64,000 bases of DNA from JAJCYL01 sp965206015 (GCA_965206015.1 CBDBIW010000015.1:806001-870000), one strand, 5' to 3'. Shown: positions 18,335 through 27,387, counted from the stretch's first letter. The notes: generated from the letters alone by a model not told the origin. Program-made: numbers and translations.

Positions 18335-18866
18335 CAAAACCTTCTACCACAACACGGTCATCTGCATAATGTTTTTCTAAGAAGTAATCCTCTACTTCCA
18401 ATCCATGCTGCTGAGCAGTTGCATAAATCTTTCCTTCAATTTCAATCTTAGGTGGTCTAACAATCGGATGGGTGTCTAAAGTAACTCCCAAAACCCCCCG
18501 GGCTGTCATCTTTTTTACTTTAAAGCCTTGTGGAAGTTCAGTTATTTTGTCCAATAGAATAATCCCGACAAAATAATGAACTTCATTCTCAGCCAAGTCT
18601 TGGTCAACATAATCTACCAGCCCTAATATCCCCTTAATCTTGCCTGTGGAAACCTGATCTTTAGCTAAACTATACAAGTGCTCAATTTCAGGGTCCTTGT
18701 AGCTCCCTTTGAAGTCGACTCCGGCCATGGCATAGTCAACTCCCTCAAAAGCATTGACCTTTAACTCTTTAAAACCTCCCAATTGGTAGTAGACCGAAAA
18801 AACAATTGTCCCAAAAGAAATTGCAATGATGAAATAGTAGAAATATTTAGAATGTGTGATTTTCAT
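18327..18866 (-). CDS. Membrane-anchored protein, possibly GyrI-like
   Basis: 179 residues: one N-terminal hydrophobic segment (about residues 9-27), then a soluble domain. The stretch GVDFKGSYKDPEIEHLYSLA, then GILGLVDYVDQD and HYFVGIILLD, recalls the GyrI-like small-molecule-binding fold (aromatic pocket, alternating strands), but I have no firm match. It lies between two halves of a putative heterodimeric exporter, and its stop overlaps one of them. A role in sensing or loading the exporter's ligand is a guess from position only. Confidence 0.5.
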   Translation of the reverse strand: MKITHSKYFYYFIIAISFGTIVFSVYYQLGGFKELKVNAFEGVDYAMAGVDFKGSYKDPEIEHLYSLAKDQVSTGKIKGILGLVDYVDQDLAENEVHYFVGIILLDKITELPQGFKVKKMTARGVLGVTLDTHPIVRPPKIEIEGKIYATAQQHGLEVEDYFLEKHYADDRVVVEGFVK

Positions 18867-18915
18867 TAGCTGTCTTCAAAGCGGAATTTAGAATTGTTAT
18901 CCATAAAATACTACA

Positions 18916-20682
18916 TCAAGAAACAGACTCTTTATACTGCATCTTGTGTAATTGACTATAATACCCGTCAAGAGTCAAAAGGCTTTCATGGGTGCCTTCT
19001 TCTTTGATTTCGCCTTTATCCAATACGAGGATCTTATTTGCCCTTTGAATTGTGGACAATCTATGAGCTATGACTATAGCGGTTCTGCCTTTCATCATTT
19101 TGTCAATTGCACTTTGGATTAATTCCTCCGTTTCGGTGTCTACTGACGACGTAGCCTCGTCCAGAACGATTATTTTGGGATCATAGACCATGGCACGCAC
19201 AAATGAAATCAACTGCCTTTGACCAACTGATAATGTTGCTCCTCTTTCCATTACATTGTATTGGAATCCCCCTGGTAATCGTGCAATAAATTCTCTGGCT
19301 CCTACTAGTTCCGCAGCCTCAACAATGCTATGTTTTTTTATTGCACTATTGCCAAGTGTAATATTCCATTCAATAGTTTCAGAAAAAAGAAAGACATCTT
19401 GAAGTACTACACCGATATTTCTCCTTAAGCAGTAAAGATCATATTCTGATATACTCCTTCCATCAATTTTAATCTTCCCTTGATTGATATCGTAAAAGCG
19501 GCTCAACAAATTTATTACAGATGATTTACCAGCTCCAGTTGCTCCTACCAGGGCTAATGTTTCCCCGGGTCGGACATCAAATGAAATGTCCTTTAGGACG
19601 TAATCATCATCCTTATAAGCAAACCAAACCTTATTAAAACCTACTTTCCCCTCAAAAGAGTTAGTCACAAAAGCACCATTATTATCAATGTGCTCCTTGC
19701 TATCCAGAAGTGTCATAATTCTACTGGAACTAACAATGCCCATTTGTAGTGTATTAAATCGGTCAGCTATCATTCTAATTGGTCTAAAAAACATCATGAT
19801 GTACATAATAAAGGCAACCAAAACACCGAATTTGATATCGCCCACCAAAACATTTCCTGCACCATACCAAACAACCAATCCAATACCTGTAGCCTGGATA
19901 ACTTCCGCTACTGGATAGTACACCGAGTAGTACATTACCGATTTAAGATTTGCCTTCAGGTGTTCCCTATTGATGTTTTCGAATTTCTCATACTCTCTTT
20001 TTTCACTATTGAATATCTGCACAATGTTCATGCCGGTTATGTGTTCCTGAACGAATGAATTGAGGTTAGAAACGGCATTCCTGACATCATTGAAAGACAC
20101 TTTTATCTTTTCTTTGAAGATGTAAGTGCTCAACAATAGAATTGGTAAGGTTGCAAGGCTTACTAAAGTCAATTTCCAATCAGTAATGGACATGACTATT
20201 AAGATGACTACAATCTGCAGTATTTCACCCGCCATAGCCGCAAGACCCTCACTAAAAACGTCGGCTAAAGTTTCTACATCAGATATGTTTCGGGTTACTA
20301 ACCGGCCAATAGGGGTATTGTCAAAAAATTTTAATCTCAGATGTTGAATATGTTTATATAATTTTATTCTTATGTCTCTAATAATATGTTGACCCAGCCA
20401 GCCAGCAAGATAGGTCTGAAAATATTGAACAATTGCCTGGAATATGAGGATGACAACCAGCAACAAAATCATCATTGTCAGGCCCTGAAAATCACCGTGG
20501 GCCACTTCATTATCTATGGTATACTGGATTAGCAGCGGGCGAGAGGGTACTAGTATGGCCAAAAAGAAAGTCAGGAAAACAAGCGTATAGAACTTGCCTA
20601 TATAGGGCCTGGCAAAAGAGAACAGCCTTTTAAGAACCTTAAAATCAACAATGCTGCCACTCTGTATATTTTCCTTCTCCAA
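18916..20682 (-). CDS. ABC exporter half-transporter, catalytic subunit
   Basis: 588 residues: six membrane helices (about 25-320) and a C-terminal ATPase domain of the type I exporter family. Walker A GATGAGKSS is near residue 380, and Walker B IIVLDEATSSVD keeps the catalytic Glu (about 510). H-loop IAHRLS is present. The signature reads LSVGQRQL rather than LSGGQ (about 485). In heterodimeric exporters of the LmrCD/BmrCD type the altered signature faces the Asp-type Walker B of the partner, and this is what the pair here shows. The gene is convergent with its presumed partner. Confidence 0.88.
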   Translation of the reverse strand: MEKENIQSGSIVDFKVLKRLFSFARPYIGKFYTLVFLTFFLAILVPSRPLLIQYTIDNEVAHGDFQGLTMMILLLVVILIFQAIVQYFQTYLAGWLGQHIIRDIRIKLYKHIQHLRLKFFDNTPIGRLVTRNISDVETLADVFSEGLAAMAGEILQIVVILIVMSITDWKLTLVSLATLPILLLSTYIFKEKIKVSFNDVRNAVSNLNSFVQEHITGMNIVQIFNSEKREYEKFENINREHLKANLKSVMYYSVYYPVAEVIQATGIGLVVWYGAGNVLVGDIKFGVLVAFIMYIMMFFRPIRMIADRFNTLQMGIVSSSRIMTLLDSKEHIDNNGAFVTNSFEGKVGFNKVWFAYKDDDYVLKDISFDVRPGETLALVGATGAGKSSVINLLSRFYDINQGKIKIDGRSISEYDLYCLRRNIGVVLQDVFLFSETIEWNITLGNSAIKKHSIVEAAELVGAREFIARLPGGFQYNVMERGATLSVGQRQLISFVRAMVYDPKIIVLDEATSSVDTETEELIQSAIDKMMKGRTAIVIAHRLSTIQRANKILVLDKGEIKEEGTHESLLTLDGYYSQLHKMQYKESVS

Positions 20683-20710
20683 CTTACTATTTATAATTCT
20701 TCAAAAAGGC

Positions 20711-21454
20711 TCAAACAAAAATTTCTTCCGGATAAGTAATTGCATTCAGATACAATCCGTGGGGTGGGGCCGATGACCCGGCTTTTCTCCGATCCTTGCT
20801 GAGAACGATGTCAACAAAGTTTTGTTTGGAGTAAACCCCGGTTCCTACATCTAACATGGTTCCTACCATTGCTCTCGCCATTCCCCGTAGAAACCTGTTG
20901 GCCTTTACTTTAAAATAAACGTCATTTTTGTCGGTAGTCCACTCAATATCCCTAACATCGCAAATAAAGTTATTTACATCGGTTTTGACCCGACTAAAGC
21001 TTTGAAAGTCTTTACATTCTACAATGAAATCTTTTAAACCATTCATTAGCGCAATATCAATATCCTTCCTGTAGTAGTAAGCCATATCTTGCAAAAAAGG
21101 ATTCTTACATTGTGTTATATGATACACATATTGCCTTTCAATAGCAGAGAATCGTGCATGGCCATCTGACCTGACTTCACATAATGTTTTTATGGCAATG
21201 TCTCTTGGCAATAGTGAATTCAATTTGTAAGCGAAATCACCTTTTTCTAAGTGCTCGTCAAAATCGAAATGCAGAACTTGCTCGTTTGCATGAACGCCTG
21301 CATCAGTTCTTCCACTGCCAATGGTTGGAATAGGCCTCTTTAATATAGTCTCCAGTCCATTATTGACTACTTCCTGAATTCCAACTGCATTTTTTTGGAT
21401 CTGCCAACCATGATAGTTGGTCCCCTTATAAGATAGAAATAGGAAGTACCGCAT
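20711..21454 (-). CDS. truA: tRNA pseudouridine synthase A
   Basis: 247 residues from the ATG at 21454, which places FLSYKGTNYHGWQIQ at the very N-terminus as in TruA; an upstream in-frame ATG adds seven residues. TruA modifies U38-U40 in tRNA anticodon arms. The catalytic Asp lies in GSGRTDAGVHANEQVLHFD near residue 50. Later motifs (KANRFLRGMARAMVGTMLDVG) also fit. It is 28 bases upstream of the ABC transporter gene and probably in the same transcript. Confidence 0.94.
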   Translation of the reverse strand: MRYFLFLSYKGTNYHGWQIQKNAVGIQEVVNNGLETILKRPIPTIGSGRTDAGVHANEQVLHFDFDEHLEKGDFAYKLNSLLPRDIAIKTLCEVRSDGHARFSAIERQYVYHITQCKNPFLQDMAYYYRKDIDIALMNGLKDFIVECKDFQSFSRVKTDVNNFICDVRDIEWTTDKNDVYFKVKANRFLRGMARAMVGTMLDVGTGVYSKQNFVDIVLSKDRRKAGSSAPPHGLYLNAITYPEEIFV

Positions 21455-21579
21455 CAAGGCAAAAGTACTGCCCATTCACCATCTCGTAAAATCACATCAA
21501 TTTGTGATCTTAAACCAATAGCGTTTTAAACGAATAGAAAAGAAAGGGGACAATTTATCTGAAAGTTATCATTGAGGTG

Positions 21580-22481
21580 CAAAAAAGAACCCCTTCCTGA
21601 ATGCTAAACCTAACACTATTTTCTCAAATCAGGTTCTAAACCTGACCGGTCCAGGTTCAATAAACCGGTAGATAAAAAAACAGACAGACAAACACAATAA
21701 GGATTATAATAGCTGTACCCGTCTGTTCTCGATGCTATTTTGTCAGTTTGCCGGGAGCTTCAACCTGTGTTTATCCTTGCTTAACCGGGCCACAAATACC
21801 AAACAGCCAAAGGAGCTGTAAAAATGCACACCTTGCCCGATTACGATGGAAATTTGCCTGCTTATGTAAACATTACTGACGGCAAGACCGCAGACAATAA
21901 AGGAGCCTCAGACATCCCCATACATAAAGGCAGTGTTACTGTGGCCGGTCGATTTTCTAATAACTCCTCCCTACTGAAGGTTTGGCACAGCAACAAGGTA
22001 TTTTTCCTCGTTCGCCATAAAGAGAACCTCCAGTGTATCAAAATAAAAGAAAATGACTGGCCTGATGACAGGCAGGAGTGCATGCTGACAGAGGAAATAA
22101 TCGAGCTTAAAAAAACAACTCCTCAAAACAGAAGTATCCAGCCAGGCTTGGACGGATTGCTGTTTGAGATCAGAGAAACCAACAAACTATTGAACTGATC
22201 ACTAATCCAATATCCTGGACAGCAAATACGATCAGTGGGCTTTATAAAAGCCGCTGGCAGATCGAGATATTCTTTACAGAGATCAGGCAACTCCTCAAAA
22301 TCAAGACTTTTACAGGCACTTCCCAAAAGGCCATGGCCGGGTTTAAATGGCATTTATCCAGCCTGGCAGCTTTTATATAGACTAACATATTTGTGAAAAC
22401 TGACCTTCAAAACTGGCTGGATAACCCATTGGAGGCCACCACCGACTGGTCCGGTTAATTCAATTCAGGGGTCCTCTTTTG
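21580..22481 (+). mobile_element. Decayed IS4-type element with recognisable ends
   Basis: About 0.9 kb. The left end (21580-21610) and the reverse complement of the right end (22453-22481) share a CAAAA..AGAACCCC..TGAAT..TAAACC pattern with small gaps, so they look like eroded terminal inverted repeats. Inside are only pieces of a transposase in more than one frame. Intact relatives that I recall are about 1.3-1.5 kb, so an internal deletion is likely. Confidence 0.65.
21719..22440 (+). pseudogene. IS4-family (DUF4372-type) transposase remnant
   Basis: The longest open piece (21824-22198) encodes PDYDGNLPAYVNITDGKTAD near its start and KVWHSNKVFFLVRHKENLQ further on, which I recognise as the middle of DUF4372/IS4 transposases of Bacteroidetes. 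Upstream, frame-shifted DNA reads SMLFCQFAG and CLSLLNRATNTKQPKEL. Downstream, other frames read LYKSRWQIEIFFTEIRQLLK, the YxxRxxxExxxxxxK signature of IS4 enzymes, then FKWHLSS and FVKTDLQNWLDNP. Several frameshifts and a missing N-terminal part make it non-functional. Confidence 0.75.
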
Positions 22482-22634
22482 AATGGTGGAAAAATACCCT
22501 CGTAAATTTCTAAATCGACTACTTTTATCTAAATCATAAACGTATAGGACACTGTTGGTTCGAAATCTTGTATTTATTTGCTGTCGAAGCATATCTTTAA
22601 TAGATTTAAGCATTGAAGCCTAATTTCAATAGTT

Positions 22635-22763
22635 ATGAAGTGTAAAATTTTGATACTAGCAGTGTTCTTAATGTCTCTGGGAGCTTGTACCCAGAAAATG
22701 TGCGCTACATACGCAAAAAAGGACGTTAAGCAGGAGACTAAAGTTCAAGATACGAGAATTTAG
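22635..22763 (+). CDS. Tiny lipoprotein (42 residues)
   Basis: An ATG at 22635 opens a 42-codon frame with a clean lipoprotein signal: MKCKILILAVFLMSLGAC, lipobox LGAC at residues 15-18. The mature part is only about 25 residues (QKMCATYAKKDVK, then a charged tail) with a second cysteine. A rho-independent terminator follows 21 bases after the stop. Very small Bacteroidetes lipoproteins with a C-[AP]-T-Y motif are familiar to me but not characterised. It stands alone, between the decayed IS4 element and a convergent gene. Confidence 0.6.
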   Translation: MKCKILILAVFLMSLGACTQKMCATYAKKDVKQETKVQDTRI

Positions 22764-22783
22764 ATTTTCTGAAATCGAGGTGA

Positions 22784-22820
22784 GCGGATATCAATTTATG
22801 GTGTCCGCCTTTTTATTTTA
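22784..22820 (+). terminator. Rho-independent terminator after the tiny lipoprotein gene
   Basis: Stem GCGGATA (22784-22790) pairs with TGTCCGC (22802-22808), allowing one G-T pair. The T-rich run CTTTTTATTTT follows. It ends the plus-strand lipoprotein transcript and may also serve the convergent FAD oxidoreductase gene. Confidence 0.75.
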
Positions 22821-22827
22821 TAGCCCT

Positions 22828-23991
22828 TTAGAATGGCTTTCCATGCGTTAAGCCCACTAAATATTTTCCAAGACCTGTTTTGAGCGTTTGAACGGCTAAT
22901 GTTGAGGTCGTTGTACCTCCAAATAGTTTTTGGACTGCCCTGCCTATCATTAGGCGGTTGGAAAAGTGTTTCTCCCAGTTTTTTTTGTAATTCTTTTCAA
23001 TATTTGGAAGATCAAATCCATTTTGACTTCGACCTCTGATAATTACATCTGACAATATTTTAGCAGAGTGTATAGCTATGGCCATCCCATTTCCGCAAAG
23101 TGGGGCTATCATTCCAGCGGAGTCACCACACATTATTATCCCATTTTCAACTAATAACTTGGGCTGAAAAGAGATTTCATTTACAGTCAAAGGTTTTTTA
23201 AAGAGGAAATCTGAATTTTTAAAAAGCGTTTTAAGAAATGGATTTTTGTATAGAACCTTTTTCTCCATTTGGTCAATATTGCCCGATGACTTTAAATTAT
23301 GGCGATGACTTAGATAACATAAATTGTAAATATCTCCTTCTACTTTGCTAATACCACAATACCCATCCTTGAAATTGTGTAATGTGATTAAATTTTCAGG
23401 ATGGTCAGTTTTGATATGATATTTTACAGCCAGATAAGGAGATCTTTTTTTGAAGAAATTTCGGTCAAAATACTTGTCGAGATTAGACCTTTTCCCAAAG
23501 GATCCAATGACTACAAATGCCCTTATCAATGTCCCGCTATCCAAAGTCAAGTAGAGATCAGCCAAGTCTTTTTGGGTATCTAAAACAGTGGTTCCCTGTA
23601 AGAGATCAACTCCAACTTTCACAGCTTCTTTCATCAGATAGTCATCCAGTGAATATCGACTAATGCCAAATCCGCCAAGGGGAAGCCTTATGGTATGCGA
23701 GATGCCATGTGTTGAGGTAAGTTGGAAATTTTTAATACTCGATGGCTCATGCTCTTTGGGGAATAGTTTTTCTCTCAATAGAAAAGGGACAACTTCATTA
23801 GAAATGTATTCACCACAAACACGATGAAAGGGATATTGCTTTTTTTCAATTAAAAGGACGTTGAATCCTGCTTTTGCAAGCAAGATGGATGAAATTAATC
23901 CAGCCAGACCTCCACCAACTATTGCGATGTCTCTTGTTTCAGACAAAATTGTTTTACCCGTACTGTTGGTGATAATAGTGTTGGTATTCAC
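22828..23991 (-). CDS. FAD-dependent oxidoreductase, geranylgeranyl-reductase-like
   Basis: 387 residues. The N-terminal FAD motif is IAIVGGGLAGLISSILLAKAG (residues about 23-43), followed by EKKQYPFHRVCGEYIS as in the geranylgeranyl reductase/halogenase-like flavoprotein group. The second FAD contact, MCGDSAGMIAPLCGNGMAIA, is near residue 290. The substrate is unknown; relatives act on isoprenoids or on polyketide-derived aromatics such as flexirubin precursors. It overlaps rfbB by 38 bases at the end of the ugd-galE-rfbB run, an unexpected companion for sugar-nucleotide genes. Confidence 0.8.
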   Translation of the reverse strand: MNTNTIITNSTGKTILSETRDIAIVGGGLAGLISSILLAKAGFNVLLIEKKQYPFHRVCGEYISNEVVPFLLREKLFPKEHEPSSIKNFQLTSTHGISHTIRLPLGGFGISRYSLDDYLMKEAVKVGVDLLQGTTVLDTQKDLADLYLTLDSGTLIRAFVVIGSFGKRSNLDKYFDRNFFKKRSPYLAVKYHIKTDHPENLITLHNFKDGYCGISKVEGDIYNLCYLSHRHNLKSSGNIDQMEKKVLYKNPFLKTLFKNSDFLFKKPLTVNEISFQPKLLVENGIIMCGDSAGMIAPLCGNGMAIAIHSAKILSDVIIRGRSQNGFDLPNIEKNYKKNWEKHFSNRLMIGRAVQKLFGGTTTSTLAVQTLKTGLGKYLVGLTHGKPF

Positions 23992-25006
23992 CAGAGGTGA
24001 TATTTTCTAACCAATTCTCATTTTCAAGATACCAATCCACTGTTTTTTGCAACCCAGCCTCAAAGGTTACTTCAGGAGTCCAATTGAGTGCTGTCGCAAG
24101 TTTGCTGGCATCTATGGCATATCGCAAATCATGACCTGCTCTGTCTTGTACGAATGTGATCAGCTTTTTGGACGTTCCAGCAGTTCTACCGAGTTTCAAG
24201 TCCATAAGCTCACAGAGATATTTTACCACCTTAATATTTTCCCACTCATTTAACCCACCGATGTTATAAGTTTCACCCAGTTGTCCTTGATGAAATATGA
24301 CATCAATCGCTCTCGCATGATCTTCTACATAGAGCCAGTCTCTAATATTTTCTCCTTTACCATAAACTGGCAATGGCTTCATACTTTTGATATTATTAAT
24401 ACATAATGGAATCAATTTTTCAGGAAATTGATTAGACCCGTAATTATTTGAGCAGTTAGATAATACGATGGGTAATTTATAGGTATTTCCATAAGCTTTC
24501 ACAAAGTGGTCAGAGCTTGCTTTCGATGCTGAATAAGGCGATTGTGGATCGTAAGGAGTAGTTTCAGTAAATAGACCATTATCCAATGAACCGAAAACTT
24601 CTTCGGTTGAGATATGGTAAAACAATTTTCCCTCTTTGTCAGACCATTGGTTTTTTGCAGCATCCAATAGGTTCACTGTTCCAATAATATTAGTCTGAAT
24701 AAATGCCATTGGGTCATTTATCGATCTATCTACATGAGATTCAGCAGCCAGGTGAATGATCGCATCAAAATTTTGTTCTGAAAACAATCGATTTACGGAC
24801 TCTTTATCAACAATGTCAGCTTTTATGAATGTGTAATTATCGGCATCCGCTACATCTGACAGGTTCTCGAGATTGCCAGCATAAGTAAGATTGTCAAGGT
24901 TATGAATTCTGTAATGAGGGTATTTTTTCAAGAACAGTCTCACAACATGAGAGCCAATAAAACCAGCACCTCCTGTAATCAAAATTTCTTTTTGAATACT
25001 ACTCAT
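23954..25006 (-). CDS. rfbB: dTDP-glucose 4,6-dehydratase RfbB
   Basis: 350 residues, extended SDR. The Rossmann loop GGAGFIGSHVVR is near residue 11. Family marks are DNLTYAGNLENL, HLAAESHVDRSI, STEEVFGSL with the catalytic Asp/Glu region, and PYSASKASSDHFV (YxxxK). It makes the 4-keto-6-deoxy intermediate used by RfbC. The ATG overlaps the galE stop by 4 bases. The N- and C-terminal arms of normal length are present. Confidence 0.95.
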   Translation of the reverse strand: MSSIQKEILITGGAGFIGSHVVRLFLKKYPHYRIHNLDNLTYAGNLENLSDVADADNYTFIKADIVDKESVNRLFSEQNFDAIIHLAAESHVDRSINDPMAFIQTNIIGTVNLLDAAKNQWSDKEGKLFYHISTEEVFGSLDNGLFTETTPYDPQSPYSASKASSDHFVKAYGNTYKLPIVLSNCSNNYGSNQFPEKLIPLCINNIKSMKPLPVYGKGENIRDWLYVEDHARAIDVIFHQGQLGETYNIGGLNEWENIKVVKYLCELMDLKLGRTAGTSKKLITFVQDRAGHDLRYAIDASKLATALNWTPEVTFEAGLQKTVDWYLENENWLENITSGEYQHYYHQQYG

Positions 25007-26025
25007 TTCTTCAAAGTATTTTGCCAGTTGAATGCATCCAACAGTGCTTGTTCAAGAGATAGTTCAGTAACCCAATTGAGTATTTCCTGTGCTTTCTTTA
25101 CGTTAGCATAAATGACCTCTACATCTCCTGGACGTCTGGGAGCAATTTCGTAATTGAGCTTGGTTTTTGAGACTTTTTCGAATGCTTTGATTAACTGTAA
25201 AACGGTGTGCCCTTGCCCTGTGCCACAGTTAAGAGCCATATGGCCGTTTATCGATCCGTCAAAAATGGCATCCAATGCTTTCACATGTGCCTTAGCAAGG
25301 TCAACTACATGAATGAAATCTCTCACACAAGTACCATCATCTGTATCGTAATCACCTCCAAAGATCATCAGCTTTTCTCTAATTCCCACAGCTGTCTGGG
25401 TAATGAAAGGAACCAGGTTGCTTGGAATCCCCAGGGGCAATTCCCCTATTAAGGAGGAGGGGTGAGCACCAACTGGATTAAAGTACCTTAACAAAGCCGC
25501 ATTGAAATTACTTTCGGCTCTGGACAAGTCTCTCAGAATTTCTTCACAAATCTGTTTGGTATTACCATAGGGAGATTCAGCTGGAAGAATTGGTGTTTTT
25601 TCAGTTACTGGAAGTTTTTTAGCCTGGCCATAAACCGTACAGGATGAAGAGAATACTATATTATTGATGCGGGCATTTTTCATGGCTCGCAATAGTGTAG
25701 TAAGGGAGCCAATGTTGTTATCATAATACTTCAACGGATTTTCGACAGATTCCTCCACGGCTTTAGATGCTGCGAAGTGAATCACTCCTTGAATATCCTT
25801 CTCTAGTAGAATTATCTTGTTGAGATAATCGACGTCACGACAATTTCCTTCATACCACTTTATTTCAGTTGCCAGAATTGAATTGATGCCATTGATGACT
25901 TCTTTTTCAGAATTACTGAAATCATCAATGATTACTGGAATATATCCTGCATGAAATAATTCAACTACGGTGTGTGACCCAATATAACCGGTGCCACCAG
26001 TTACTAATATTTTTCTACTTTGCAT
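25003..26025 (-). CDS. galE: UDP-glucose 4-epimerase GalE
   Basis: 340 residues from the ATG at 26025; the frame stays open 13 codons further but the ATG puts VTGGTGYIGSHTVVEL at residue 7 as usual. GalE interconverts UDP-glucose and UDP-galactose. Seen: DDFSNS, HFAASKAVEESV, SSSCTVYGQ with the catalytic Ser, and PYGNTKQICEEIL (YxxxK). It overlaps the end of ugd by 11 bases and the start of rfbB by 4, so the three genes form one operon. Confidence 0.94.
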   Translation of the reverse strand: MQSRKILVTGGTGYIGSHTVVELFHAGYIPVIIDDFSNSEKEVINGINSILATEIKWYEGNCRDVDYLNKIILLEKDIQGVIHFAASKAVEESVENPLKYYDNNIGSLTTLLRAMKNARINNIVFSSSCTVYGQAKKLPVTEKTPILPAESPYGNTKQICEEILRDLSRAESNFNAALLRYFNPVGAHPSSLIGELPLGIPSNLVPFITQTAVGIREKLMIFGGDYDTDDGTCVRDFIHVVDLAKAHVKALDAIFDGSINGHMALNCGTGQGHTVLQLIKAFEKVSKTKLNYEIAPRRPGDVEVIYANVKKAQEILNWVTELSLEQALLDAFNWQNTLKK

Positions 26026-27331
26026 TGATTGACCTTCTTCCGATGCTATAATAACTAAACCCAATTTCCTCCATCATAGTTGGTTCATAGAGGTTACGAC
26101 CATCAAAGATCACATTATTATTCATAACCCTCTTTATTCTGTCAAAATCGGGAGTTCTAAAAACTGGCCATTCGGTCATAATCATTAGGGCATCTGCACC
26201 TTCAAGTACATCGTATTGATTAGTTCCATAGTCTATTTGATCTCCTAATAATGACTTTACATTTGCCATGGCTTCAGGATCATAAACGGCAACTTGAGTT
26301 CCTTTATTGATTAATAAGCTAATGTTAGCCAGTGCTGGTGCTTCACGGATATCGTCGGTATAGGATTTAAAAGCCAGACCCCACATTGCAATTCTTTTGC
26401 CATCCATGGCTCCTTTGAAGTAGTTATTTATGCTTTCAAATAGTCTTAATTTCTGATCAGTGTTAGTCGACATGACTGCTTTTAGAATATTGAAATCGTA
26501 TTCAACATCGGACGACGATTTTGCTAAAGCTTGAACATCCTTGGGGAGACAACTCCCCCCGTATCCAATTCCAGCAAATAAAAATCTCTTTCCAATTCTT
26601 GAGTCAGTACCGACCCCTTTTCTGACTTTGTCAACATCAGCTCCTAACTTTTCACACAAGTTGGCGATCTCATTCATGAAGGTAATTTTGGTAGCCAGAA
26701 ACGAATTGGCTGCATATTTTGTCAACTCTGCTGACCTTTCGTCCATAAAAAGTATTGGATTACCTTGTCTAACTAATGGGGAGTATAATGACTCCATGAC
26801 CTTAATAGCTTTTTCAGATTGGGTACCTATCACAACTCTATCTGGTTTCATAAAATTATCAACGGCCACACCTTCTCTCAAAAATTCTGGATTTGAAACG
26901 ACATCAAAAGGAACGGAGGCTCCTTTTCCAATCAGCTCTGCAACTTTTTCACAAGTGCCAACCGGAACGGTGCTCTTATCGACAACCACAGTATAACTCT
27001 CAAGTAATGGGCCAAGATCATTGGCAACCTGCAGTATATACTTCAAGTCCGCAGATCCGTCTTCGTCCGGTGGGGTAGGCAATGCCAGAAAAATCACTTC
27101 AGCGTCTTTGATTCCTTCCTTCAGATTGGTTGTAAATATTAGACGGTCCTGCTCTATATTTCTTTCAAATAATGTCTCAAGTCCAGGTTCATAGATAGTT
27201 ATTTTCCCTTTTTTTAATTGCTCTACTTTAATCTCATCATTGTCTACACAACAAACATGATTACCGGTTTCAGCAAAACAAGTCCCGGTTACCAATCCAA
27301 CATATCCAGTTCCTACAACTGCAATTCTCAT
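26015..27331 (-). CDS. ugd: UDP-glucose 6-dehydrogenase Ugd
   Basis: 438 residues from the ATG at 27331 (MRIAVVGTGYVGLVTG, the NAD loop at the very start). The enzyme oxidises UDP-glucose to UDP-glucuronate in two steps. The catalytic cysteine lies in GYGGSCLPKDVQAL near residue 260, and the lysine in FLATKITFMNEIANL. It supplies the substrate for the epimerase and decarboxylase encoded near 4.5-7.8 kb. A strong promoter lies just upstream. Confidence 0.95.
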   Translation of the reverse strand: MRIAVVGTGYVGLVTGTCFAETGNHVCCVDNDEIKVEQLKKGKITIYEPGLETLFERNIEQDRLIFTTNLKEGIKDAEVIFLALPTPPDEDGSADLKYILQVANDLGPLLESYTVVVDKSTVPVGTCEKVAELIGKGASVPFDVVSNPEFLREGVAVDNFMKPDRVVIGTQSEKAIKVMESLYSPLVRQGNPILFMDERSAELTKYAANSFLATKITFMNEIANLCEKLGADVDKVRKGVGTDSRIGKRFLFAGIGYGGSCLPKDVQALAKSSSDVEYDFNILKAVMSTNTDQKLRLFESINNYFKGAMDGKRIAMWGLAFKSYTDDIREAPALANISLLINKGTQVAVYDPEAMANVKSLLGDQIDYGTNQYDVLEGADALMIMTEWPVFRTPDFDRIKRVMNNNVIFDGRNLYEPTMMEEIGFSYYSIGRRSINAK

Positions 27332-27357
27332 ACTTACCTTTTTAGTTTTTGGAGGCA

Positions 27358-27387
27358 CAAAAGTAATGGTCTTTATTTTACCAGCAA
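27358..27387 (-). promoter_or_regulatory. Bacteroidetes-type promoter for the ugd-galE-rfbB operon
   Basis: On the minus strand TTG (27387-27385) is followed after 19 bases by TACTTTTG (27365-27358), a full match to TTG-N19-TAnnTTTG. The ugd start codon lies about 27 bases downstream. Confidence 0.75.

Noticed and set aside
26541..26996. 151-codon plus-strand frame opposite ugd
   Set aside because: Antisense to a full-length, motif-complete enzyme gene, with no recognisable product of its own.
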